DNA from: Ilex aquifolium
Lineage: Eukaryota; Streptophyta; Magnoliopsida; Aquifoliales; Aquifoliaceae
Length of the DNA stretch: 64,000 nucleotides
Direction of reading: 5' to 3'
Assembly: GCA_951799425.1 (NCBI GenBank)
Contig: OX637403.1
Location: 24,890,811 to 24,954,810 of the forward strand
Shown here in pieces: positions 22,685 through 33,542 of this stretch (position 1 is the first letter of the stretch; each line of letters starts with the position of its first letter). The notes beneath the pieces are model-generated. The model had not been told where the DNA came from. It did not search any database and saw nothing but the letters and a program-made list of their open reading frames with translations. The translations under genes and the position numbers were made by a program.

Positions 22685-24283
22685 GAAGTGGAAGTCAGAT
22701 AAACGTGATTGCTGAATGCTGATCCCAAAGAAAAATGCATATACTTTTCTTTCCATCTAATTTCTCAATATCTGAAATCCGTCGGTGTTCCATTCGTATT
22801 GACAAATTATAAACTGAAGTTCAGAGATCAAAATATTTTGAAAATTATGCCATGATTTAGTTATCCTTATTCCTACATCATAACCGTGTCTATTCTTTAA
22901 ACTCTTGTTTCATAACTTTGATTGTCAGGTTAAGCAAATGGTCATTGCAATCCTGCTGGAATCTGAAATGAAGCTATCTGATGATATTCTTGAGGCTATA
23001 ATTGACAAGGTATAAGTTTGTATCGCCTGTCCCCGCCCAGCTTTTCCCAAATAAAAGGAAGAAATAAATAGTAACCACTAGAATTGCATCATTTATGGAG
23101 CACAGTATAATTGTCAGCTCTTCATCTTTCCAACAGACATTTGTTGATGCTGATGCTGATGGGGATGGTAAAATCAATAAAGACGAATGGAAGGCTTTTG
23201 TTCTTCGGAATCCCAACCTCTTGAGGAACATGACTCTTCCTTATTTGAAGTATGCATTTCCACCCTTCTTCCAATTTTTTCACTTACTCTTTCAATATTT
23301 CCATAGCATATATCTACTATAGTTACATTTCCAGTCTTTCCTTCCCTTTCTTTTTGTCTTTTTCTATTCAAGTCACATCAGTCCTCCTCCCTCCCCAACA
23401 CCCCCTCACACACTCAGACTCGACCCAAAAGGAAAAATCTCCATATAAGTAAGAAGAACTAATGTTTCCATAATGGAGACCCCCCTGCTAGATTCATGGC
23501 CAGGCCCATATGCTAGGCTACTTAGGTGGTCGCCTAGGGCCCCAAATTTTTTTGAGCCTCAAATTAATTTTTTAAATCTAGGTGCATTTGAGTCCAATTT
23601 TATTGTATGGATCACAAATAATTTTTTTTTTAAACCCCATGTTCAATTAAATACAATTCCCTATTTAGAGCCTCCAATACATTTTTAGACTTAAGAGTCA
23701 ACTGAACCTATTTTATTTTATTGATTTAGACCCACAATCAATTAAACTCAAATTTTGTTTTTAGGGCCCTCTAAAAATTTGATAGGAATGATTTTAGACC
23801 CAGATTTAGTTAAGTTGAGATCTAGTTTTGGGGCCCCTAAATAAATGCGACAATCCCTAAATAAAATTTAGACCTAATTTTATTTTTAAGGTCGCTTAGA
23901 AATCTAGTACCAACAATGTTAAGATTCATGTTCAATTAAGCTTAATGACCCCTAGACTAATGTGAGACTAATATCTTTAATGATAATAAAATTTATACTT
24001 TGTAACCTACCATATGAAAAAAAAAATCGATACAACATTTTATTCTAATTAATATTTTGAACTACTTTGAGCAGGCCTCATACAAAATATTCGCTTTAGG
24101 CCCCACATTTTATTGGGTCGCCCTTGGCTAGATTAAGCATATATTGAAGAGGGTGCTCTCTAATTGTCATTTATACACCACATCAACTGTCTTGATTTCA
24201 CTTTGTTGATAAATTCGTTTACCTCTAGGGACATTACCACTGCATTTCCAAGCTTTGTTTTCACCACCGAGGTTGAAGACTGA
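10709..24283 (+). CDS. CBL10: Calcineurin B-like protein 10, copy b (complete, 9 exons, 248 aa)
   Basis: Complete Ca2+ sensor of the SOS/CIPK system. Exons: 10709-10732, 10856-11024, 11117-11199, 14218-14277, 21870-21978, 22068-22120, 22929-23009, 23137-23249, 24229-24283; total 747 bp with stop. The ATG in exon 1 gives MDSTNNSL and splices in frame to [12 protein letters not shown]. Residues 19-37 are hydrophobic, the N-terminal membrane segment that marks CBL10 within the CBL family. EF-hand 1 is the atypical 14-residue CBL loop (about 81-94); EF2 is 118-129, EF3 155-166 and EF4 199-210 (canonical [12 protein letters not shown]). FPSF at 237-240 is the CIPK phosphorylation motif. Length fits the family (about 246-260 aa). 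Exon 1 is only 24 bp. Intron 4 is 7.6 kb and full of transposons. The family call is near certain; the exact transcription start is unknown. Confidence 0.96.
12590..13021 (+). mobile_element. LTR-like remnant (fossil) in CBL10b intron 3
   Basis: Shows LTR-like promoter and poly(A) signals in order (CCTATAAAAGGAGG near 12818, AATAAATAAAAG near 12910) without an internal coding region. Broken remnant; ends not defined. It may continue after the MITE at 13025-13545. Confidence 0.4.
13025..13545. mobile_element. MITE with GGGCTCGTTTGGT termini (521 bp) in CBL10b intron 3
   Basis: Perfect terminal inverted repeats GGGCTCGTTTGGT / ACCAAACGAGCCC, flanked by GTA on both sides (13022-13024 and 13546-13548). 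The 3-bp repeat suggests PIF/Harbinger- or CACTA-like, but the superfamily is not certain. Non-coding. Confidence 0.8.
14740..15400 (-). mobile_element. Ty3/Gypsy-type gag relic (fossil), copy in right unit
   Basis: Duplicate of the left-unit relic at about 300-950, carried along by the segmental duplication. Old and broken, without recognisable ends. Confidence 0.55.
16470..16759 (-). repeat. LTR (3' LTR in element orientation)
   Basis: 290 bp, TG...CA, paired with 18791-19080. Confidence 0.85.
18791..19080 (-). repeat. LTR (5' LTR in element orientation)
   Basis: 290 bp, TG...CA, paired with 16470-16759. It is followed, on the minus strand, by the primer-binding-site-like sequence. Confidence 0.85.
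19204..19740. mobile_element. hAT-like non-autonomous element, right-unit copy of 2135-2636
   Basis: Same element and same site as 2135-2636. The right target repeat ACAATTAC (19741-19748) is kept and the left one has drifted. An expanded TATATA/TATGTA microsatellite near 19360-19410 makes this copy longer. Confidence 0.75.
19741..21800 (-). mobile_element. LTR-like repeat (fossil), right-unit copy, interrupted by 19940-20723
   Basis: Homolog of 2640-4087. It is interrupted by the hAT-like element at 19940-20723 and trimmed near its right end. Non-coding. Family not assigned. Confidence 0.4.
19940..20723. mobile_element. hAT-like element (784 bp) unique to the right unit
   Basis: 8-bp target repeat ATCATAAC at 19932-19939 and 20724-20731; terminal inverted repeats start CATAGTTGT. 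The left unit has the empty site with a single ATCATAAC. The ends are rich in repeated GTATCG. The middle (about 20200-20420) is more GC-rich, with GAGAGA/GATCG runs and a CTAGGGTTTC leader-like motif, possibly captured host sequence. No transposase. Confidence 0.8.
22639..22682. repeat. (GA)n microsatellite in CBL10b intron 6
   Basis: About 20 GA units. The left unit has only a few units at the matching place (about 5115-5130), so it expanded after the duplication or shrank in copy a. Confidence 0.9.
23495..24126. mobile_element. hAT-like non-autonomous element (632 bp) in CBL10b intron 8
   Basis: Flanked by a perfect 8-bp repeat GCTAGATT (23487-23494 and 24127-24134). Ends CATGGCCAGGCCC and GGGTCGCCCTTG are imperfect inverted repeats of the CARGGGCGGCCC type common in plant hAT elements. 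Non-coding. It lies 100 bp upstream of the last CBL10b exon. Confidence 0.8.
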
Positions 24284-25878
24284 GACTTTGAAGCCCCTCT
24301 TCCTCAGAGAACCAATTATTACCGAGTTCTCAGCCTCGTAGACCCATGTGGGCTTCCAACTTCGCGGTATATAGCTTCCAGGTTCTGATGCATATCATAG
24401 AAATGCTGCATAATAGCTGGTGATGGCGAAGGTGACGTAAGTCGGGAACTGCAGCAACATTTTTTCCCCTTACTTAAGGTGCTGCAAGCTATCACTTACT
24501 CATTTTCATGTATATTATCCATTTTTCGGAAGCCTTTTGTATTGTAGGAGTTTAGGAACCACTTTTTTAGAAGATGTAAGTAGTGTTGTTGCCCTGGATA
24601 TTGCATTTGGTTGGAATCATTGGTTTATATAATTTTTGTAATTAGAGTTGGGAACTGTCATGAATATTTTCGATGGCGTGGATCAAGTCATCGACTGGTG
24701 TATGCAATGATCGATTGTGAAGGAAAATTTCTACAGTCTATTGAGCTGACTTTTCTATCAATAGTCTCCATTCTTCATTGTACCATCGGTATCTGACTTT
24801 TTACTATCGTCTGATCATTACTAAGGCTTTTGTATTTGTTCAATATATAATGATTGAAGGTAATTTGGGTTGATTAATCCGATCAGTTTGTCGATTGTCA
24901 ACAATTATGATGGTTCTAATGATGATCTTGCATGTATTTCACTGGTGGATGAAGTGTCTCTGTAAAATTTGTATGGATACAGATTCTAAACATAATAATA
25001 AAGAGAGATCAAAGAAACTTATCAAGTTGAGTAATCACTGTCCTTAAAAATAGATTTCATCTTTCGGAGTACGAAGCTTGGTGCAGCAGGACAATGGTGA
25101 CTACCCTCTAGGATACAACAACCGCTTCTCACAAATGTACACTCTTAATGTAAGGAGGCAGGAATAACTTTGACTTGATTAGCCCACAAATTCTAAATAT
25201 TGTAATGCAAGTAAAGAGATTTTTTTTTTTTGGGTCAAGATAAAATATAAAGGAAAAAGGAATAAGCTTTTGGTTTTTAACCAAGGGACAAAACCTTGTA
25301 CAGAAGAAGACTTATCCACGCCCAAGAAGAGGAGAATTACTTGTTTTTGGTGTGTCATCCATGGATGATGACCACACACAATTTTTGAGTGAGAGAATAA
25401 AGCCTTCAATGGTCAAGGCAATTGATTTTCTAATCATGGCAAGTGATTTTTCACGTGTAAAATTAAGGGAAAGCTGTAAAATTTGCTTTCCAAATTATTG
25501 TCCAATTTTGGATGCGAGACATTTAGACAACACAAGGAATGAATCCATATCTAGCTAATCTGATCCAAATCCGATCCATTGTCGGGTCCCTTCATTTTCC
25601 CACATCAATCAGTAGGTTGAATATAGGTTCAATGGTGTGGGGAATGAGTAGCAAGGTAAGAGGATGAGACATCGATAATTGTCAAGGCTCATATATTCAT
25701 ATTTGTATCATGTCCCATCTTTTTACATCAATCCATTTACTAAATCATGTTGCAACATTTACAAGTGTACATAACTATCATATTGGATCCAACTACGATA
25801 CAGAAAAATTACTTATCGACACCATAATATATACTTCACTATATGGAGTGGTAAAGGCTGTTGTCTACATGCCAGCAA
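24284..25878. other. Gap between convergent CBL10b and CGLD27
   Basis: About 1.6 kb holding the two 3' ends. I see no further gene or element with clear ends. The part 25274-25878 is absent from the left unit. Confidence 0.6.
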
Positions 25879-28800
25879 CTAAGGAATACCAGGTTCACCA
25901 CAAAATGCGTCGGGCTCAAAGGATCTGGCAGACTCTTCGTTGTAAACTCCGGGCACAGACTTACCACCAGCTTCTTCCGATGATAAATAAGGGTTCTTTT
26001 GGCTGCCCTCAGTATTGATAAAGACGAGCGCACATACAAGTAATGATGTAGCAAGAACCACCAGTGTGTTCTTCAATCTGCTGAGCACAGGCTTCACCTG
26101 CAGGAAAACCAGAAATGAAGGCACCTGAGTTGAACATTTGAACTTCACTCAGACAATTTCTCATCCAATGGATTTGCAATCAAGTTGTTTCTGTATTAGA
26201 CCGCTGTGGATATCAGGAAACCAGATCTGACCAAAGGCATTCAAACAAAGGAACAATGATGTGATTTTAAGAAATAAACTACTAGTTTTGTGGCATGCAG
26301 GATATATAGTCCGTGTTTTTTTAAAGAATGACTTGTTTAATGAAAGATTAATCATGTCAACCCATATAAGACATAACATAAGACAAACCCATTAATTTTG
26401 TGTCCAATTCGAGCCATATTAGTAAAGTGGAAAATTGCCACCCCTAAGATTCTTAGCATCACAAAGCCAAAAGCCAGTACTTCAATTGTACAAAGCTTGT
26501 GCAATATCAATTACTTACTGAAAATGAACCTAAGAGCCGGTCACGAGCCAAAACTTCAGCAGTCTTCACCCATATCTGTTGAATAAATCTCATTTTAGAT
26601 TCATCATTGCAATAACTCTTATGTAAGGGATGAATATTAGTTGAACAAATTATATTACATGAGGTGCTATATCTCTTTGCATTTTTTTTCTTGGCCATAT
26701 ATTCTACCACTTCATTGTTTAACCCCTTGTTTGAAGAAAAATTATACTTACACCCCTCGTAGTTTATTAACATTTGTCAATCTCATTTTACCCCCTTGTG
26801 GTTTCTGGTGGAAGCTCCACTATTCTTCTACTATAGCAACCTATCCTCCCTCTCCTTCTATTTTCTACTGTTTTCTTGTTTCATTCATCATACTACACCA
26901 CCCAACCTCCTACGTCTGTAAATCAAACCTAACCCACAAACATAGCCACCAATCTCCTACTACAATCACCAACAATTTCACCTTTCTCAACTGCAATTCG
27001 ATCTTTAAATACAAATACCTTCATTTTGATCCTCCTCCACTAAGCCACTTGTATTACCTTCTGTAGTGCATATCAACTGTTTGACAAAAAGCCTCATGAA
27101 CTCATAATCCGGAAGTCTCTTAGAGACAGCTATGGGGATTGGGGGAACTGGACAAGCCACCAGACCAAGCAAACAAACCAGTCCCACACCCCAAACTGAA
27201 CCCTATACCAAAACCGATACAACCTCTCCGGGATTCCTTACAACAAAATCTCAATTACCTCAATAACCGACAATCCATCTTCACCAGCCAACTAGAAAGG
27301 CCTAATTTACAAAATACCCCTCACATTTCCTACAAGAATGCCTTGGTCCCAGAAGTCACCAAAGAAATCTATGCCACCACTTGGCAAAATGAACTTGAAA
27401 ATTTGAGGATGATTCAGGCAGTCCCAAAATAGTCCTATCCAAAAAAGATGAAGCTAGAATTACGTATCCTTGGACAGATGCTTTTCTTTTCAAAACATAT
27501 GGGCGTGCATACAACTATCACTTGATTGGGAAGTTGACTGCCTTATGACAACCCAACGAAAAAATGGAATGCATAGCTTTAGGAGAAGGCTACTATGTGA
27601 CTCGTTTCCAGTCAAAAAAAGATACCATGAGGATACTAGTGAACGCCCATGGTTCCTTGGACAACAGTTTATTGGGGAAGACAGTGGGAGCCAGAATTCC
27701 AACTATCAGTTGCGGATGCAAATACAATGTGCTATGGATTTGTCTGCTTGGATTATCAATTGAGTTTTATGAATCTCCAGTCCTTAAGAAAATAGAACTC
27801 AGGATTGCAAGGTTAATTAAGATTGATGCCAGAACTGACGACATATCCCATGGGATGGGAGATTAGCAAGAATGTGCGTTCAAATCGATACCTTAAAACT
27901 ACTGGTCTTACATATATTCATTGGCAAATAGAAACAACTGATTATGTAGAAAGGCCTTAAAAAGATATGCTTCACATGTGGCCTGTTGGTCATAATAACA
28001 AGCAACAAGTGACAAATACAAGGACTTCAGAACAACAATATGGGAAACTTTGGCCCATGGCTTCTAATGCATAGCAAGAAATCAAGTAGAATGACCATGC
28101 AAAATAAGGAAAAGCTTGAGATAAAGTCTAATCTCATGCCGCCAAACATCATTTTTTATCAGTAAGGAACAAGGAGTTTGGAGAAAGAAGGCCAAAGATA
28201 AATGACAGTCAGTGAATCTCGCAAACAAAACCAGTTGAACCTCAAAGATCATGACCTTGGTGCACCTCTAGAGTGTACAATCAAGCCACAAACATGCCTC
28301 CCTACATTGGATCTAGGAACAACTAGTCTTGGAGATAAGTCTTCATCCTTTAACACAATAGTTTCTTCTCAAAATGAGTTTGCAGTGTTACAAGATGAAG
28401 AAAATTGTGAATCTACCAAGAAGATCTTCATCAAGTTGAGGTAGAACATGAAAACCACTCTACCTCAAGTTCACCATCTAGGAATTTAGAGCTACCAATT
28501 AGCATCAACCAATCTGCCCTTCAAAGCCAAATCAAATCTATTTACAACCAAATGGAAGGGAATGCTCATGAACATGAAGATGATGGAGTGGACAACTTTG
28601 CCTCATATCAATCAGACCAATTAATAGATGACTATTGTATGGAATTGGCTTCGACAAAACTTGCACTAACAAAGATGTTCCAAGGGTGTGGAGCCAAATC
28701 TCGCAAACCATCATTGGAAAGAAAGCCTTTTGGAGGAGTTGCCATTAGACGGCGCAAGACACATTGAGGATGTCTTTATTTTCTTAGACTAGCTTGAGAA

Positions 28801-29530
28801 CCACTATGAATGGCCTTGTACAACAACAACAACAACAACAACAACAATAATAATTTAATGAAAACTGGAAATACCTGACCATCATACCACCCTGTCTCTT
28901 CATCTGCAACCAAAGAGAGAAAACCATGAATCCATTAATACCCACATTCACAAAATCAACCCCCAATAAAACCAAAAGGAGCCAACAACAACAACAACAA
29001 AAAAACCCAAGAAAATTACATTCAACAGTGGCACTGAGTAATCTATTGCCCACATAAGCCCAACCCAGATACATCCTCACAGCAGCAAGTGTAACCACAA
29101 AGAGCCCACTAGAAACAGCACCCAAGACCCGTTTCAGTGGCTCCGACTCTGGCCCAACCGACCCTAACCACGAAACGGGTAGACCCACGAAGAGGGCAAA
29201 CGAAGCTCCGGTGACAAACAAGCGAGAACAGTACTCGACCAATTCGCCGGAGGCCCATGAAAATGGGAAGGAAGAGGACAGTGACTGGTACTCATTCACA
29301 GGTTGCTGATCAAGTGGGACAGGGCACTCTGTCTCTGGTGGGGTCCTGTTATTTCTGTATGATGAGAAGGGTATTTTGGGAATCAATCTTTGGTTATGGA
29401 AGTGAGGGTGGTGATGAGTTTTGGGGGTTGTGATTGAGGTGAGGGTAGGGGGGTAGAGGGTTGTTGTGGAGGGGAAGAAGAGAGGTGGTGGTGAGGATGG
29501 TTTTAGTGAGAGAGAGAGTGCAGTGGCCAT
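25879..29530 (-). CDS. CGLD27: CGLD27-like DUF1230 chloroplast protein (4 exons, 271 aa)
   Basis: Homolog of CONSERVED IN THE GREEN LINEAGE AND DIATOMS 27 (At5g67370), a plastid membrane protein of the DUF1230 family linked to iron nutrition in Arabidopsis. Exons in gene order: 29530-29020, 28903-28875, 26575-26519, 26097-25879; 816 bp with stop. About 70 Ser/Thr/Pro-rich N-terminal residues look like a transit peptide. The conserved core starts at ECPVPLDQQPVNEY and continues through SFPFSWASGELVEY, the hydrophobic stretch LFVTGASFALFVGLPVSW and GWAYVGNRLLSATVE. Exon 2 is a 29-bp micro-exon (YEETGWYDGQ); exon 3 encodes IWVKTAEVLARDRLLGSFS; exon 4 a second hydrophobic segment and the family ending EPDAFCGE. 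Intron 2 (about 2.3 kb) holds a LINE fragment. The gene converges on CBL10b. A longer reading from the same start runs into intron 1 and should be ignored. Confidence 0.92.
27000..28770 (+). mobile_element. LINE (L1-type) ORF1-like fragment in CGLD27 intron 2
   Basis: Frames around 27139-28050 show the pattern of plant DUF4283/zinc-knuckle proteins found at the N-terminus of L1-type retroelements: a start MGELDKPPDQ, a core KMECIALGEGYYVTRFQSKK, then GRYARMCVQID-like and CFTCGL-type zinc-knuckle remnants. Several frame changes and stops make it a dead fragment. No endonuclease or reverse transcriptase follows. It lies antisense to CGLD27. Confidence 0.6.
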
Positions 29531-29670
29531 AGATTTTCAGTTTGTTCTCTCTCTCTCTCTCACACACACACACACTCTCCAATTTCAGAATACAATCTTC
29601 CTTCATTTTTTGTCTTTAGATAGAAGAAAAACATCTCGTGTGAGGTCCACAAGGTGGATTGAAAGCTAAT

Positions 29671-29978
29671 AATACAAGTGCACCCCAAAAGATTTTAAAA
29701 TTTTTAATTTGTACTTCCAATTATTACTTTTTCTATATTGAACTCTCAATGTCATAAAATAGTTACAATGTGATCCTCACACTACTTCCGTTATCATTTT
29801 TGTTAAATCTCACTACACTTAGTGTGAGGGACACATAATAGATTTGACGAAAATTGTAACAAAAGTTAGTGTAAGGATTATATTATAATTATTTTATGGT
29901 ATTGAAGGTACAATATAAGAAAATTAATTATTGAAAGTACAAATTAAAAATTTTAAAATCTTTTAAAATACAAAGTAT
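29671..29978. mobile_element. Foldback MITE about 140 bp upstream of the CGLD27 start codon
   Basis: Almost the whole 308 bp folds on itself: ATTTTAAAATTTTTAATTTG and its complement lie near the two ends, and the match continues inward past the CTCACAC/GTGTAAG region. Non-coding. It sits in the CGLD27 promoter region. Confidence 0.65.
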
Positions 29979-30077
29979 GATTGGACCAGAAAAAAAAAAA
30001 CTTGATTTGAATGAGAAAAAAGACACCTTTCCACTGAATTTAACCCATGAGTTCTTAAGTCGAAAGTGTTGGCCAAT

Positions 30078-30649
30078 ACTGTTGAGTGTTGACAACAGTG
30101 TTAAGACTCATTGTTTGGTCTTTTTCTTATGCAAGAGGTTTTAAATTCAATACTGACGACTGTTCTAAGGGAAATCCAGGTTCCGCAGGAATGAGAGGGC
30201 TGATAAGAGATGACCAAGGTCATTGGATTGCGGGATTTTTTGGGGAATCTCAACATAACTTCCAGTATTATAGCTGAATTGTGGGCACTGTTTAAAGGAT
30301 TAGAATTGCTGAAAACACAAGGACTGCAGAGAGTGGAGGTGAAATCTGACTCTTACGAAGCCTGTGTTACTGTTGAAGCAACAGCATTTGGAGAATCATC
30401 CCTCTAGGGTGCTTATCGAAAATTGCAGAACACTGTTGAGTCTCACAAACAGCTCAATTAACCATGTCCTTAGAGAAGGAAACCAATGTGCTGACTTCCT
30501 TGCAAATTTAGGAGAAAGACAAGAGGGTAACTTTGTTCTCCTGGACAGTCCTCCGGAGCAATTGAGGAGGTTTTTTGAGGCTGATATGGCCGGTATTTAG
30601 TTGGTTAGAGAGCCTTGTGGCTACTTTTAATTTTCGAGTGTACCAAATA
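30078..30649 (+). mobile_element. 5'-truncated LINE with RNase H domain (572 bp)
   Basis: Bounded by an exact 15-bp target repeat AAAGTGTTGGCCAAT (30063-30077 and 30650-30664), as made by target-primed insertion. The interior encodes the C-terminal RNase H (RVT_3) domain of plant L1 elements: NTDDCSKGNPGSAGMRGLIR, AELWALFKGLELLK with the catalytic Glu, VEVKSDS with the Asp, then NHVLREGNQCADFLANLG. The frame is shifted once in the middle, so it is dead. It ends after the stop in a short A-rich tail. Confidence 0.85.
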
Positions 30650-31814
30650 AAAGTGTTGGCCAATGAGAAGGCAAAAGAGAATGTTGAGGTTGAGTAGTTA
30701 CATCAAGGGGTTTGACCATATGTTAGCTGAGATTAGGAGAAATGGATTTGGTTCATCTTTAATCCACTCACTTCATAAATGGGTGAACTCGACGCGATAT
30801 AATTAATAAATGAATGTGATACGAGTAAAATCAATCAAAAAAAAAAATATACAACACAATTCGTTTATATACCAGTTATACACAATTCATAAACGACACG
30901 AATCTAATATGATACGATTCATTAAACACAAATTGAATATGAATATAATACTTTTTGACACAAACCCATTAAAACTCAATACGAATCCACATCACCCAAC
31001 ACAATCAACAGACCTAATCGCATCCAGTTAGCTTAGGACTTGTGATATGAATCTACTAAGACGATTAGCTAGGCCTTGTGATTAAGCTGAGAAGCTCCAA
31101 GTTGCTTGGCAGTTTTAATTACTCATAGCAACAACCCATCTGGGCAAAACAAACAAGATTTTGACTTCTTTCTGTTAAAAAATTCCACATATGCAATTCT
31201 CCATATTCAACAACTTTACATACAAACATTCAGCACCCAAATTTTCAAGAAATATGAAGAGGCGGGCAGAATATATTCAACCCACAAAATGAAAATAATC
31301 CCTTCCTTTTTTGCTTTTTATTAACACAATGATTGGCCCGAGGCCAGAGACCAAATGTTTACAACTCCGAAGCCACAATTGCTTCCCCGACAGCCTTCAC
31401 AGACGCCATTTTTTTTTTAAGAAAAGAAAAAAAAAAAGGAAAAAAAAAAAAAAAAACATTTTTTCATATTTGGGACGGCTTACATATAAACAGTGTAACT
31501 ACATTTGCCACAAAGAAAAGAAGTTTTTGGTCATTATTTTTCCTTTCTTTTTTAGTTTTCAATTTTCAGTACTTCCTCACAACCCACTATTACTACTAAA
31601 AGCTACCTCCTAATGGTATCCTCCCCCTGCACTTCGTGCAAATGTCAATTTGGAGAATGTTGACATTGTTCCGAACTGGCTGTGCTGATCCCCACTTCGA
31701 ATGAATCCACACTTCCCAATCCACTGAACTCTTGTGTTTCTTTTCATCTACAAGACTTTTGCAACCATAACCTCTGCTGTGCTTCGGCTCTTTGAGTCCT
31801 GGAAACAACATTCT

Positions 31815-33510
31815 TCATTGTTGTCGGCCATATTGTTGATTTCTATAATTTTTTGTTCTGTCAACAACTAGACGATGAAGACACCTGAGACGGGTGATAA
31901 TTTGTCCAAAAGATGGGCGCGCATGTGGAACACTGTAAAAGAGAAGTTACCATCAAATCATCGAAATGGAAAGCAATGAGTGGGAATAATAAACCATCTT
32001 AAAGCAACATATATATTAAAACATTCCAATAAATTGATAACATGAAGGACCGCCAATATATTAATGTTTAAGATCTTTTTTATGTAAAAATTTTGTCAAG
32101 ACCATAATTATGCGGAATTTCAACGATAAAAAATTTTCAGGACTCGAGCAAAGATTATATTATCGCAAATGCTGAGGCAATCATAATCCAACATTTAAAT
32201 ATGCAACAACAACATTTAAAACTTACAGATTCCAACAGTCGGTTATTAGTTCCGCGACCATTGGATCAACCTCATTTGGAATATCAAGGTGTCTATCCTG
32301 AAACCCAACAGCTCCAACAACCTGCATAGAGTTCATCTCGGTCCATGGTACACGCAAAGTTGCAAGCTCCCATAAAATCACACCGAAACTATACACATCA
32401 GATCTGCAAACCAGTCCAACCAATTCGATGAGCAATATTTGAAATGAAAAGCCCATAATTCTCTTCACCTTCTTCCACCCGTTCTAATTGTAAAATAAAC
32501 AATTCACTTACTTTTCATTAGATGGTTCATTCCTCAGAACTTCTGGTGCCATCCATTCAGGCTGCAGTGTAATGGTGCACCTTCAGTACATTAGTGAAAT
32601 AATATCCTAACCTAGTAAAGACATTTTACTATTCTTATTTTTCCCTTGCCCAGGGAGGAGTAAAGAGAGAAGAGGGGGGGGGGGGGGGGGGGGGATTTTA
32701 AGAAAGGTACAGGAGAGGTGGAACAAAACTAAATAAAATTCTATATTTTAGAATGCAGTACCGTTCCAGCAGTAGACTTTGAAGACAGAAACGTGTGGTG
32801 CTTCATGCGCGACATACCAAAATCACAAACCTGCAAAGATATACAAACATTGACAAGCTATTTAACAAGCTAACAATCATGCTGTCCCCAATGCAATCAG
32901 TAAAGAGCTCGGTGAAAAACAACATGCTTAATTACACATTTCATATGTAAACAAAAATGCACAACGTTATGGATTACCGAGGACAAAGGGAAAGAGATTT
33001 AATGCAAAAAAATTAATTTGCCAAACCTTAACAATCCAGTTCTTATCAACAAGGAGATTTGGAGTCTTCAGATCGCGATGAACAATGATAGGATGGCTCG
33101 TGTGCAAGTAATTCATTCCTTTTGCCTGCAAGCACTTAGCATAATTTACAAAAACAGAACTGATTCTGATAATGGAAACAAAAGAGAAACACCACCAACT
33201 TATACCACATCAAGAGCCATTCGCATTCGCCTCTTTTCATCAATTTGAACATTTGGACGATGGAGCAGCTTAAATAAACTCCCCCTGCACATAAATAAAT
33301 GGATTTGTAAAGCACCACAAATAATCGGTGATAAAATCTTCTCTAACTATATCATTGGCATGGACAAGCAGAGAGATCGTTCAGATGGTCGAAGGAGCCA
33401 TGCTCCTTACACTTTTCTTATAGTCCTATTATAAATATAAGTGAATTTTCTATTGGCCATGCACGGCAATGCGCAAACAAGATAGCACAGCAACATGACT
33501 CATTGATGTG

Positions 33511-33542
<32 letters not shown>

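Larger units (their letters stand above)
29531..31814. other. Spacer between CGLD27 and the Raf-like kinase
   Basis: Contains the CGLD27 5' leader with a GA/CA microsatellite (about 29546-29577), a foldback MITE (29671-29978), a truncated LINE (30078-30649), AT-rich filler and the likely 3' UTR of the kinase (from 31814 leftward). No other gene supported. Confidence 0.6.

Noticed and set aside
22495-22756. Leu/Ser-rich frames in CBL10b intron 6
   Set aside because: They are translations of the GA microsatellite.
28784-28990. C-terminal poly-Cys extension of CGLD27 by read-through
   Set aside because: It arises from reading intron 1 and a CAA microsatellite; the spliced product matches the family instead.
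31596-31811. 71-codon minus-strand frame after the kinase stop
   Set aside because: It directly follows the kinase stop codon and most likely is 3' UTR; no domain recognised.
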